The notes beneath the pieces were generated by a model. The model was given only the letters and a program-made list of their open reading frames with translations. It did not search any database and had not been told where the DNA came from. Position numbers and translations under genes: made by a program. A stretch of DNA of 64,000 nucleotides from Erythroxylum novogranatense (Eukaryota > Streptophyta > Magnoliopsida > Malpighiales > Erythroxylaceae). Where the stretch lies: assembly GCA_029891385.1 (NCBI GenBank), contig CM057234.1, positions 22,678,350 through 22,742,349 on the forward strand, read 5' to 3'. Each line of letters starts with the position of its first letter. Within the stretch, counting starts at the first letter, position 1. Of this stretch, positions 22,329-33,812 are shown in pieces.

Positions 22329-22492
22329 CTTGCCCATCTCTAAGTAGATAATAGCACAATTAGTTAAGTATGAAATGTCCTCATCATTAAGATCCAGCGC
22401 CTTTGTATAATGTTTAAACCTAATCCCAAAATCTTTCTTTTTATAAAAATTCAATCACTTGTGAAATGCTACCTCCTTGATTTTTGTTTCTT
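22329..22492 (-). pseudogene. Relic exon of HOP/STI1 co-chaperone (TPR domain)
   Basis: On the minus strand the frame reads FYKKKDFG, then HYTKALDLNDEDISYLTNCA and IIYLEMGK, followed by a splice donor (AAG/GTAATC). This closely follows the TPR2A region of plant HOP (Hsp70-Hsp90 organising protein), where YKKKDF, ALELDDEDISYLTNRA and YLEMGKY are typical. The first helix is damaged by a stop and small shifts. No further exon was found on either side, and a copia element sits immediately upstream. It is a gene fragment, not a functional gene. Confidence 0.75.
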
Positions 22493-22720
22493 ACAAGCCA
22501 ATTATAGATTGAACTTTTCATTTTATAGAGTCACTAACCACTTATTGTTTTTGGGGTAGTTCAAAACCCTAATGTTCCAAGAGATGATCATTGTTTGGAA
22601 GGGCTTGATAAGCCCTTTCCTTACTGTTTCCTACTAGATTTCCTCCTGGAGTTTTTTATTAAGTTAAACTTCTTTTGTCCATTTTATTAAAATTTTGGAA
22701 GTATCTAATTCTGAACGTCT
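22493..22720. other. Flank between HOP relic and copia insertion
   Basis: AT-rich with no recognisable feature. It ends with CGTCT (22716-22720), the left target-site copy of the copia element; the right copy is TGTCT at 57247-57251. Confidence 0.4.
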
Positions 22721-23836
22721 TGAAGTAAATCACACGTTAGTATACGATATACAAAGTGCACAAGAAGGGGGGATGAATTGTGTATTTGAATTTTTTAATA
22801 CAATCCCTTTTTAAAAACTTTCTTTCTCAAAACGATTGACAAACAATATTAAAAAGTATTTATGTCAACAATAGAAACAGGAGTTAAGAGTTGGGAGAGA
22901 ATCGACACAACAATTTTATACTGGTTCACCCCAAACCGTGGGCTACGTCCAGTCCTCAGAATCCCTTCTGAGATTTCACTATACTTCACAACAATATAAG
23001 TATTCTTTTCACCGAGTCTCTTCAGGTCTCGTATAACAAGTATTCTTTTTCTCACTTATCCTCTTCAGGCTCTCAGCTATTCTTCTTTCTTACAGAAAGA
23101 TATTGCAAGCTTTGTTACAGAAAATATAGCTCTCGTATTTTCGCACAAATACAGTGTTTAGCTTTTGAATATCACTAAGAAGAAAAATTACTAACTCTTT
23201 TAGTCTTTGACTTTAACTCATATTTGTAGTCTTCGTCTTCAACTACTTCTTGATAACTGATTCTTTCTTCTTGATTCTTGATCTTTAAAGAAATGATTAA
23301 TCAGTTGAGTTATGTAACTAACTCAAGCTAATTTGATTCTACATCTACGACTCCTTCGTCTCATTTTCGCTTCGCTTCTGTCTCATTTTACTTCCGTCTC
23401 ATTTTGCTTTAGCTTCCGTCTTATTTTACTTCCGTCTCATTTTTGGCTTCTATCTCTTTTTTTGCTTCTGTCTCATTTTTAGCTTCTGTCTCATTTTTGC
23501 TTCCATCTCATATAGCTTTAGCTTCCATCTTATTTTGTTTCCATCTCATTTTTGGCTTCCATCTCATTTTTGCTTCCGTCTTATATTGCTTTAGCTTTCG
23601 TCTCATTTTGCTTCCATCTCATTTTGCTTCAGCTTCCGTCTCATTTTACTTCCGTCTTATTTTGTTTTATCTTCCGTCTCATTTTGCTTTTGCTTCCGTC
23701 TCACTTTGCTTTTTTGTCCGTCTTACTTTGCTTTTGTCTCCGTCTCACATTGCTTTTGCTTCTGTCTCATTTTTCTTCAGCTTCATCATTATTTGGTTTT
23801 CATTAAAATTAATCATAAAGTCATTTTGACTTAACA
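22721..23836 (-). repeat. 3' LTR of the Sirevirus-like element
   Basis: 1116 bp, TGAAGTAAATCACACG... to ...TTTTGACTTAACA, matching the 56111-57246 LTR along its whole length with scattered substitutions and small indels. It holds the CTTCCGTCTCATTTT minisatellite. The polypurine tract follows immediately. Confidence 0.93.
23345..23795. repeat. CTTCCGTCTCATTTTG minisatellite in the copia LTR (left copy)
   Basis: About 25 imperfect copies of a 15-18-bp pyrimidine-rich unit such as GCTTCCGTCTCATTTT. It makes open frames of Ser/Phe/Leu-rich peptides on the plus strand that are not genes. The right LTR has the matching array at 56730-57190. Confidence 0.85.
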
Positions 23837-23850
23837 ATCTCCCCCTTTTT
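23837..23850 (-). other. Polypurine tract of the Sirevirus-like element
   Basis: ATCTCCCCCTTTTT on the plus strand, i.e. AAAAAGGGGGAGAT in the element sense, abutting the 3' LTR. This is the plus-strand priming site. Confidence 0.85.
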
Positions 23851-24938
23851 GATGATAACAAATAATCTTAAAAAAAATTTATCTCCCATCTTCTGTTGTG
23901 TTCTCCTTTTCTTTTCTTCTTCTCCCCTTATATTTGTCATCTCTTCTTCGTCTTCTTTCTCCCCCTATTTGTTATTGATATAAAAAAAATCATGATCGCA
24001 GATGCTTCATAACTTCAGAAAACATTTTTCTCATCTCAATGCGAAGTGACTTGATATCTTGGCGAATATCTGCTACTTCTTTACGCAAGTCACCCATATA
24101 AGCTCATAGATAATCAACTTTCTCTTCAATATCTTCATCTGGCTTCTGTTGTACGACTCTAACACCAACAGTCGTAGTATATGCATCTGTAGATGTAACA
24201 TCTGGTTCAATTATTGTAATGGTAGGAGGTTGAACAGATAGGTTAGGTTCCGGAAGATCAAGATCATCAGGGCCAATTAGACGTAGAACTTGTCTTCCCA
24301 ATAGGTGTAGAACATCACCAAATGAAGACACAGTTGATAAAGGTCTAATGTGCATAATGAGATGCACAATGAACTCTACTGAGTAGCTTCAGTCTCCAAC
24401 CTTAATGGATCTATACAACCCTTCTGAAAGTCTTCCACCTACTTGAAAAGAATCTTTAGTGGTTTGTTGACCACACTTGCTTCTTGACGCTATTGAAATG
24501 AAATGGGAAACATACGTTCTAGTCTACTGGTCTGCATGACATGCTTCATCAATATTTCTCACTTCAGCTTCAATCTATTCATCTGTCAAATCATTTATCC
24601 TTTTAGGATACATTTTCTTCTTCTCTTTATCTTCATTGTGAACAATGAAAGGTCAAGGTTGAATATCAGGCACAACCTTGATCACAATTTTTCTTGTGAT
24701 TGGAAAAATAGTGTACTTTTGTTTTGTCATCTGTGTGGGGTATGGTCTGGTTCCTTCATCCTTCAGAACATTATACATACTTTTCTCGTCATCACTCAAC
24801 AGATGCATGGTACTATTATTTACCAATATAGGTTGAAATTGTACCTTATCTGACCTTTTTGGGATTTCTCTGATTATTATTGAATTTCTACTCCTGACAG
24901 GTTGAATTTCTTCAATAATCTTGACTCTCAAGTCTTCT
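23851..24938 (-). pseudogene. 3' part of the copia env-like ORF
   Basis: Continuation of the frame broken at 38013. Deleting the solo LTR and one CTTCT copy joins ...SRLLRKE to DLRVKIIEE without a frame change. The frame runs through 24653-24970 and, after stops, 24104-24367 (IRPLSTVSSFGDVLHLLGRQ); the rest down to the polypurine tract is non-coding. The protein is hydrophilic and charged here, and its function in sireviruses is unproven. Confidence 0.7.
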
Positions 24939-26463
24939 TGTTGGGGCCCGATCTTGAAACCAGACCCCAACCGGAAAAAACGGAATCACAGATCGAAAAC
25001 AAAGTGACGGGAATAAACGAAAACAAATCAAAAGAAGAAACGAAAGCGAAAGTCAAAGAGATCAATTCGGATCAAAGGCGAAAGCATCTAAAACGAATCG
25101 AATTCTTAATGAGCCATAGAAAAATTGAAAGGCTCGGAATTACAAAATTTCAGAAACAAAATGGATCAATCAACTGAATGTTCAAATTCCAACATCCGTG
25201 AACGCATACTTTAGGAAAACATCGCGTTGGAAACCTATAAGACATTTAATCTAAGCCAATCCAATCCGGTATAAATTTTTTTCTTTTCATTCTTTAGTCA
25301 AACTCATTCAAAGCAATTCAATTTCCCGTTTGGAAATTCATCTACATTCAAAAACTCAATTCATATGATTCTCCTTAATCATGTATATCTCAATCTCATC
25401 TTTAAAACAAAGCTTATTCTTATTTTTCTTTTTCCATAAAAACAATCACGCATGTCCATATACTATCAATTCAATCATAATATGCACTTCAATATCTAAA
25501 TTCGAGCAACACAATTCATCGGACCTCCTGTCCGAAATTCCAACACAAACAAACACATTTATATACTTATAACACTTTAATAATTCTTAATCAACAATCA
25601 GAATCATCGGACCTCCTGTCCGGAATCCAAACACAATCAAACTCATTCATAAACATATGCAATTTATATACAAAACCATAATTCACTTTTCTAATCTATA
25701 TACACATCCATAATTTATTTACATACTCCAAAAGAAATACATCACCAAACAAAAGTGGTATTTTCAAGCCACGATATAACATTAATCTCAAAATTCGAAA
25801 TACCTAAGAATACATAAATCCCAAAATCCTTGTTATGAGGCTAGAACTTTATTCTTAGAAATAATGAACTTTACCCAACAACATAAATGCAAATGAACGG
25901 AGGTCTTGACTCGCTTTCATCCGATCTCCTTCTCGATACTTGAATATGGGGATAAAAGGGGGTGAGCTTTACAGCTCGTGGATAACATGTTTATAACAGA
26001 AAAATAAGCAAAACTCAAATTTCAAAACTTTTGCCATTTTATGGAAATTTCACAGTAGAAATTTGGTAAAATGCTTATTTCAAAAAATTTTCAACTTTTC
26101 AAAACATTCATAATCAATTTAAAAAATTTCAAGGTTGAAAACCTCAATTGCTCTTTTCTCAAAATTCTCAAATTTTTTTCACAATTCATGAACAATTTTA
26201 AAACATGAAAGCAGCATATTAATACACACATAAGCATATAACACATCACAAATTTTGGTTTAGGTCGGTCCAGAAACAGAACGTACTGCACATTCTCGCA
26301 TAGTGATCCTGTACAGCCGTGAACAGAATGTACTACACCTTCCCGAATAGCGGTCCGGTGTAGCGGTGAACTTATGGGAGTCCTTAACGGAGTTCCAATG
26401 CCACTAGCGGGCAGGCGGACGAAGTCTAAACAAGTGCACTTGAGACTCTTATAGGACCTAACC

Positions 26464-26735
26464 TGTTGGATCCCGTTTCTAAAACCCAACTCTTAAGAAA
26501 AGATCATCAAACATCTAAAGCGTGGTTCCGTGACATCTCTTTTTGCTTTGATACCACAAATATTGGGACCCGATCTTGAAACCGGACCCCAACCAAAAAA
26601 TGGAATCACATAACGAAAATGAATCGAATTCTTAATGAGCCATAGAAAAATTGAAGGCTCGGATTTAAAAAAATTTCAGAAACAAAAAAACAAAACAGAT
26701 CAATCAACCACAAATGTTGGATCCCGTTTCCGGAA
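26464..26735 (-). repeat. Three successive LTR-terminus modules at the LTR end
   Basis: LTR-start-like sequences lie at 26464 (TGTTGGATCCCG), 26561 (TATTGGGACCCGATC) and 26715 (TGTTGGATCCCG). The second is preceded by TTTGATACCACAAA, a degenerate PBS, and the third by CAACCACAAA. The same three modules at identical 97- and 154-bp spacing are in the right LTR at 30361, 30458 and 30612. Only the outermost module abuts the target duplication. Confidence 0.85.
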
Positions 26736-28789
26736 CCCAACCTTGGAATCATAAATCGAACACATGTACAAAATGTGAGCAAACTTATACTTAAACAAAG
26801 GGCGGAAACAAATCAAAAACGAAATCAATGAAATCAAATCGGATTGAAAGCGAAGGAAACAAAAGGATTCAATCAAACTTAAGGGCAAATTCTGACATTT
26901 GTGAACGCATACTTTAGAAAAACGCGCGTTGGAAACCTATAAGACTATCTTGATCTAAACCAATCCAATTCGGTACAAATTTTTTTTCTTTTCATCATTC
27001 AAAACAATACCAATATCTAATTGGAATTTATCAATTCCATAACCTCAATTCATTTTATGCTTCATATGCGAATCATAACCATCAATTCATAAACAAAGAG
27101 CACTTCAATATTTCAAATCAAACATCATAATTCATTGAACCTCCTGTCCGGAATCCCAACATAATCAATCACATTCATCTTATCTCATCCATAAACAAAT
27201 TCACATTTCATAACCATACACAATTCCATAATTCATTTACATTATGAAATACATGCTTACAACATGTTAATGGCATTTCCAAGCCATATACAACATAAAT
27301 ACCAAAATCCAAATACACAAGATACAAAATCCTCATAATTTCTCAACAAAAGTCTCAAATCTTATTCTTACAGCAATCTACCTTAAAATACATCAAGTAC
27401 AGAAATAAACGGTTGCTTTGACTTTCTTTCATCCGATCTCCTGCTTGTTACCTAGAGATGGGGATGAAAGGGGGGGGGGGTGAGCTCGAAAGCTCGTGGG
27501 TAATAGCTTATAACAAAGAAATAAGAAAAACCATTCAAAAGTTTATTGTCATAGAAAATCCATGTTGAAATCCATAAACACTTGTTTCTTAAATTCTCAT
27601 CATGTAGTCACATTTGTAAATCACAAAACATGTATGCATAAACTTGTTCACTTGTCATAAGCACATAACACAGCAAAATGGTTTGGGTAAGTCCAAATTC
27701 ACGCGGAAAGAAGCTCGCCATGCATGAGAAAGTCGGAAGGCCAAGGGCGAGGGCATGAGCGCCAAGAACGCAAGCAGTCCAAAATCCTCCCGAAACCTAT
27801 TTTTTTTTCACATTCTTCAACGATAATCCTCCCATCTTTCAAATATAACCTATCTTAACATTAAAACATCTCCTATACTTCATTTCTAAGCTCATACCAA
27901 CCCAAAATCATTCACAAACACAACATGATCATCAACCCTAAAAGATTAAACCATTTTTCATATACCACTCAACAACCATTTCGTACACATGCAAAGCTAT
28001 ACTTAAGTTTCATTTAACCAAAACAAGATGAAGTAAACTTATACTTACTTGCTTTAGCCTCAAAGTCTTCAAAATTTCCAAAACCCTAATTTCCTCTTCT
28101 TCTTCTCCTACTCCCACGACACTCTTCTTTCTTTTTAAACAAAACAACCATATCTTCTTCTTTTTATACCCTTAATGAGTGTGCAATGTCCATTTTGCCC
28201 CTTCCTTTAAGCCTTAAGTCTTATAATCTTAAGTGTCATGCCTAATTTGCCCTTATACATATTCTTATAACTTTAATACTTCAATTCAAAAATTGAAAAT
28301 CTTAGGGACTGAATTGAAATTTGATTCCTTCATATAACTTGTAGATCCATATCTCTAGTTTATTTAGAAACAACAATCAACTCAATTGGATCTCCACAGA
28401 CCAAGAATTTACCAAAATACTGAACAATGTTCAGAAAATTTTCCAACTCGCTTGACTAAATCAATCATTCCCAATTAAATCTCAAAATCACCAAATTTTC
28501 CATAAAGAGGTAGAGGGATGTCTTAGGAATCCAACGCTTCAAAAATCAAGTCAATCAGATGTCGGACAGAAAAGTTATAAGCAAAAGAATGAAGAGGGTC
28601 GGATTAGGGAAAAAGTCACAAAAATCACAAAATATATAACTTATGACTCAAGAGTCCAAAATTTACAAACTTGGTATCAGAAGAAAGCTAAAAGGAAGCT
28701 CTACAACTTCCATAAAGATGCAAAGATCAATTTAGTCTCTAAGGGAGGTAATTGAAAACTTCATATTAGTTGGAGAACAGAATTTTGCT

Positions 28790-28895
28790 GCGGCAAAAAT
28801 GTTGGAGCTCGTCGCGGCGAAAAATGTTGGAGCTCGCCGCAACGAGGGCAAAAGTTCGTCGCGGCGAGGGCAGAAGTTCGCCGCGGCGAACATGC
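28790..28895. repeat. CpG-rich palindromic cassette (left LTR)
   Basis: Repeats of a ~28-bp unit built on TCGTCGCGGCGA or TCGCCGCGGCGA, each separated by AAAAATGTTGGAGC- or GGGCAAAAGT-like spacers; four units in AT-rich DNA. Paired with 33718-33812 in the right LTR. Open frames across it are compositional artefacts. Confidence 0.85.
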
Positions 28896-29744
28896 CCAGA
28901 AATGACATATATATACAAAAATGACATATATACAGCAATGCAAAGATTAAAACATAATCTAAAACTTCCATGAAGCACTTAAAGGCAATTTCAACTGTTA
29001 ACTAAGTCAATTTTTCCATCAAAGTTTCTGCCAGACATTTATCATCCTATACTACATCCAGCCTTCCAATTTCATATCTTCCAATTTCCACGACCATAAA
29101 TAACATATTATACATCATTGAAAAACTAAGATAATCTCCTATGACTTTCTTGCAGACCACTTAACTCAATTCAAAACATATCAGTCCATAATTGTTCCTC
29201 AAAACACTGCATACAAAATCCTACACTTATGAGTATCTTCAAAAACAAAGTAACATACACTTCAATTTGACTGATCATAAATGTCAATCCCGATATCGAA
29301 AACATGTCATATTTTAAGGCGATAGAAAGATTTCAACAGAAGCTAAAATTTTCCTGAAGATCATTTCATCAAATTCTTCCTAAATCAAGCTAGAAAAATT
29401 CATAAAGTTTCAGATCCAATTTAGCATTTTCTGCTACTATTCATCCTCAAAATTTCAGATTTTCACATCTCCAAAATCTAACACTTTCACCAATAAATTT
29501 CATAATACCATACAGAATTTACCCAAAACCTCTCATCAATTTCATTAAACTCAAAAACACTCATTTCAGGCCATACTTAATCATAAACATCGATAACAAA
29601 AGCATACACACACTTATCTTAATCTCATATAACAATATACATTCTTGAATTTTCTTTTTCTTTGCACATGAATAATTCACCACAAATTCCTCATTTAATG
29701 TCAATTTATACTTCTAAATTTTAAGAAAAGTTCGGGGTCCAACA

Positions 29745-30360
29745 TTTCTCCCCCACTTAAAAGAATTTCGTCATCGAAATTCGTACTTAGGTAATCACCA
29801 AGAACACATTCTCTCAAATAATTTCTTTCCAAAAGACCCTAGTCAATCACTTTCTTAACTAATTCCTCATCTTACTTATATCTCAACTTATTCACACTTA
29901 TTCACTTCTTGTATCAAATAACACCATTATCATATCAAATCACTATATCCACAAATCAATGTTTCTTAACATATGGTCCAATTCTTAATAACCTTAATAT
30001 GGACCCATACCATTCAATATCAACCTTTTGAACTTCTATACATAGTTATATCTCTATCATTCAACTCATCTTTCAAGCATTCCTTATTTCATCTCACAAA
30101 AGTATATTCAAGATCAAATCAACAAAGTGATCGAAGAAGCCTAATCATCATGACATTCTAACCTCAATATCATATACATTCTTATGATCGATCATATAAC
30201 TCATCACCTTAATCAAACAATCAATTAGGTTCTTCAAATGATTCATGACATACATTCACATCATTTTCACATTCTCACTTATTCAATCCTATCCGTTTAA
30301 ACTCTGAACAAACATATGCACCCATGTAAGATCTTAATACTGGCGTTCTGATACCACCTA
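29745..30360 (-). other. 616-bp non-coding interior with PPT and PBS
   Basis: Left edge TTTCTCCCCCACTTAAAAG is the complement of a polypurine tract next to the 3' LTR. Right edge TCTGATACCA (30347-30356) is complementary to the tRNA-Met 3' end, four bases from the 5' LTR. Between them is AT-rich sequence without gag or pol. Around 29762-29790 the AAGAATTTCGTCATCGAAATTCG word matches the pol tail of Tekay-like elements, so the interior is an end-to-end deletion product. Confidence 0.85.
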
Positions 30361-32635
30361 TGTTGGATCCTGTTTTCGGAACCCAACTCTTAACAAAAGA
30401 TCATCAAACATCTAAAGCGTGGTTCCTTGACATCTCTTTTTGCTTTGATACCACAAATATTGGGACTTGATCTCGAAACCGGACCTCAACCAAAAAACGG
30501 AATCACATAACGAAAATGAATCAAATTCTTATTGAGCCATAGAAAAATTGAAAGGCTCGAATTTAGAAAATTTCAGAAACAAAGAAACAAAACGAATCAA
30601 TCAACCACAAATGTTGGATCCCGTTTTCGGAACCCAACCTCAGAATCATAAATTGAACACATGTACAAAACGTGAGCGAACTTATACTTAAACAAAGGGT
30701 GGAAACAAATCAAAAATGGAATCCATGAAATCAAATTGGATTGAAAGCGAAGGAAACAAAAGGATTCAATCAAACTTAAGGGCAAATTCTGACATCCGTG
30801 AACGCATACTTTAGAAAAACGCGCGTTGGAAACCTATAAGACTATCTTGATCTAAACCAATCCAATTCGGTATAGTTTTTTTTTCTTTTCATCATTCAAA
30901 ACAATACCAATATCTAATTGGAATTTATCAATTCCACAACCTCAATTCATTTTATGCTTCATATGCGAATCATAACCATCAATTCATAAACAAAGAGCAC
31001 TTCAATATTTCAAATCAAACATCATAATTCATCGAACCTCCTGTCCGGAATCCTAACACAATCAATCACATTCATCTTATCTCATCTATAAACAAATTCA
31101 CATTTCATAACCATACACAATTCCATATTTCATTTACATCATGAAATATATGCTTACAACATGTTAATGGCATTTCCAAGCCATATACAACATAAATACA
31201 AAAATCCAAATACATAAGATACAAAATCCACATAATTTCTCAACAAAAGTCTCAAATCTTATTCTTACAGCGATCTACCTTAAAACACATCAAGTACAGA
31301 AATAAACGGTTGCTTTGACTTTCTTTCATTCGATCTCCTACTCGTTACCTGGAGATGGGGATGAAAGGGGGGGTGAGTTCGAAAGCTCGTGGGTAACAAC
31401 TTATAACAAAGAAATAAGCAAAACCATTCAAAAGTTTATTGTCATAGAAAATCCTTGTTAAAAATCCATAAAACACTTGTTTCTCAAATTCTCATCATGT
31501 AGTCACATTTGTAAATCACAAAACATGTATGCATCAACTTGATCACTTGTCATAAGCACATAACACAGCAAAATGGTTTGGGTAAGTCCAAATTTATGAC
31601 GCACTACACATTTCCATCGAAATGGTCTTGTGTAGTCGTAATTTCTTGAGGGAGTCCTTGAAGGAGCTCCGTGCCACTAGCGGGTAGACAGGAGAAGCCT
31701 ATTCTTGGGTCAACGTGCACGTGACGGTTCTTGAGGGACTACCACAAACCCACTTAACACATATTTCATGAACTTGAAAACTTGTTACCCAAATGGCACA
31801 TTTTCTTGAAAACTTTCTTTTCATACACTTGACATAAGTCTTGAAAATCATTCTTGAAAACATGATTGTATAAACATGTGTTCTTTTCAAACGAAAAACA
31901 TTTTCATAAAACATCACACGATTCATGTAGCAAACATATAACATATTCCACAATTCATTCAAAACATAATTCATGCAACACTTATGATGCAATTTTAAAC
32001 CATTAAAGTTTTCTTGATTCGAATAAAGCAAAAGTGGCTTATTTACTCAATTATAAACAGGTACCCACCTTAATTCCTTGCTTGAAACTTGTTCATACTC
32101 CTCTTTCCTTGCTTGGATACATGCTTAAAATATGCTCCTCCTCTTGATCCTCTTGCCTTCCTTGATTCCCTTTATCAAATGCAAAATTCTCATTCAAAAG
32201 GAATACAATTTGAGGACCCATATATTGCATATTCACTAAGATAAATTCTAAAAACTCAAACTCTTCCAACAGTCCAAACATTCTTGTCAATTTTCCATGC
32301 TCACTATGATTAAGTAGATGACAAAATCTGGTAATATTCTCTTCTAGAAAAATGTTCCCCATTGTCTTAAGTTTATAATGACTCCAAAATCATTCAATTT
32401 GTTTCAGAAACATGGAAGTTATACCCCAAACATGTTGGGACTATCCTTATGCTGAAACTATAATCTATACTCAACTTCCATCCAAAATTTGAGATCTTTA
32501 GATACTGATTCAAAACTTTATTTCTTCATAAAACTTGTATCCCTATGTCTCTAGTTTACAACGAATCAAAAATCACCTCATTTAGACTTCTACATCAAAA
32601 GTTATTTCCAAAATATCAAAACATATCGGTGCAGG

Positions 32636-32705
32636 AAAATGGGTCCTTGCCGCGGTGGAAAGAAGCTCGCCGCGGCGAGGGCATGAGCGCGCCGCAACGT
32701 GCCAG
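32636..32705. repeat. GC-rich cassette, first of two in the right LTR
   Basis: TTGCCGCGGTGGAAAGAAGC then CTCGCCGCGGCGAGGGC, with GCGCGCCGCAACG at its right edge. It has the same core (TCGCCGCGGCGA) as the second cassette about 1.1 kb to the right. Confidence 0.8.
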
Positions 32706-33717
32706 TCCAAAATCTTCCCGAAACTTGTTTTTTTTCACATTATTCAACCATAATCCTCCCATCTTTCAAATATAACCTATCTTAATATTAAAACATCTCC
32801 TATACTTCATTTGTAAGCTCATACCAACCCAAAATCATTCACAAACACAACATGATCATCAACCCTAAAAGATTAAACCATTTTTCATATACCACTCCAC
32901 AACCATTTCCTACACATTCTAAGCTATACTTGAGTTTCATTCAACCAAAACAAGATGAAATAAACTTATACTTACTTGCTTTAGCCTCAAAGTCTTCAAA
33001 ATCTTCAAAATTTCCAAAACCCTAATTTCCTCTTCTTCTTCTCCTACTCCCACGACACTCTTCTTCCTTTTTAAACAAAACAACCATTTCTTCTTCTTTT
33101 TATACCCTTAATGAGTGTGTAATGTCCATTTTGCCCCTTCCTTTAAGCCTTAAGTCTTATAATCTTAAGTGCCATGCCCAATTTGCCCTTATACATATTC
33201 TTATAACTTTAATACTTCAATTCAGAAATTAAAAATCTTAGGGACTGAATTGAAATTTGATTCCTTAAGATAACTTGTAGATCCATATCTCTAGTTTATT
33301 TAGAAACAACAATCAACTCAATTGGATCTCCACAGACCAAGAATTTACCAAAATACTGAACAATGTTAAGAAAATTTTCCAACTCACTTGACTAAATCGA
33401 TCATCCTCAATTAAATCTAAAAATCACCAAATTTTCCATAAAGAGGTAGAGGGATGTCTTAGGAATCCAACGCTTCAAAAATCAAGTCAATCGGATGTCG
33501 AACGGAAAAGTTATAAACAAAAGAATGAAGAGGGTCAGATTATGGAAAAAGTCACGAAAATCACAAAATATATAACTTGTGACTCAAGAGTCCAAAATTT
33601 ACAAACTTGGTATCAGAAGAAAGCTAAAAGGAAGCTCTACAACTTCCATGAAGAATGCAAAGATCAATTTAGTCTCTAAGGGAGGTAATTGAAAACTTCA
33701 TATTAGCTGGAGAACTG

Positions 33718-33812
33718 AATTTCGTCGCGGCGAAAAATGTTGGAGCTCGCTGCGGCGAGGGCAAAAGTTCGTCGCGGCGAGGGCAAATGTTCGCCGCGGC
33801 GAACATGCCCAG
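33718..33812. repeat. CpG-rich palindromic cassette, second in the right LTR
   Basis: Units TCGTCGCGGCGA, TCGCTGCGGCGA, TCGTCGCGGCGA and TCGCCGCGGCGA, separated by short AT-rich spacers. It has one unit fewer than the left-LTR copy at 28790-28895, showing that unit number changes between LTRs of one element. Confidence 0.85.

Larger units (their letters stand above)
26464..29744 (-). repeat. 3' LTR of the giant-LTR element
   Basis: Starts TGTTGGATCCCGTTTCTAAA, immediately after the TAACC target copy, and ends TTCGGGGTCCAACA. Internal LTR-start-like sequences occur at 26561 and 26715. A GC-rich cassette lies at 28790-28895. Relative to the 5' LTR it has a ~1-kb deletion at about 27695, where GC-rich remnants (AGAAGCTCGCC, GGGCGAGGGCATGAGCG) flank the junction. 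Confidence 0.88.

Noticed and set aside
23443..23829. Phe/Ser/Leu-rich frames resembling membrane proteins (also 56709-57244)
   Set aside because: They are translations of the CTTCCGTCTCATTTT minisatellite in the copia LTRs; all three frames stay open because the repeat lacks stops.
28732..28978. Overlapping frames on both strands across 28732-28978 (and 33669-33891)
   Set aside because: They cross the GC-rich LTR cassette, where several frames are open by composition.
26715..30611. Taking 26715 and 30612 as the true LTR starts
   Set aside because: The TAACC target copy lies before 26464 and the PBS abuts 30361; nothing equivalent flanks the inner starts.
32093..32362. 89-aa minus-strand frame (MGNIFLEENITRFCHLLNHS)
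   Set aside because: It lies in a segment of one LTR that is absent from the partner LTR, has no recognisable domain and no supporting context.
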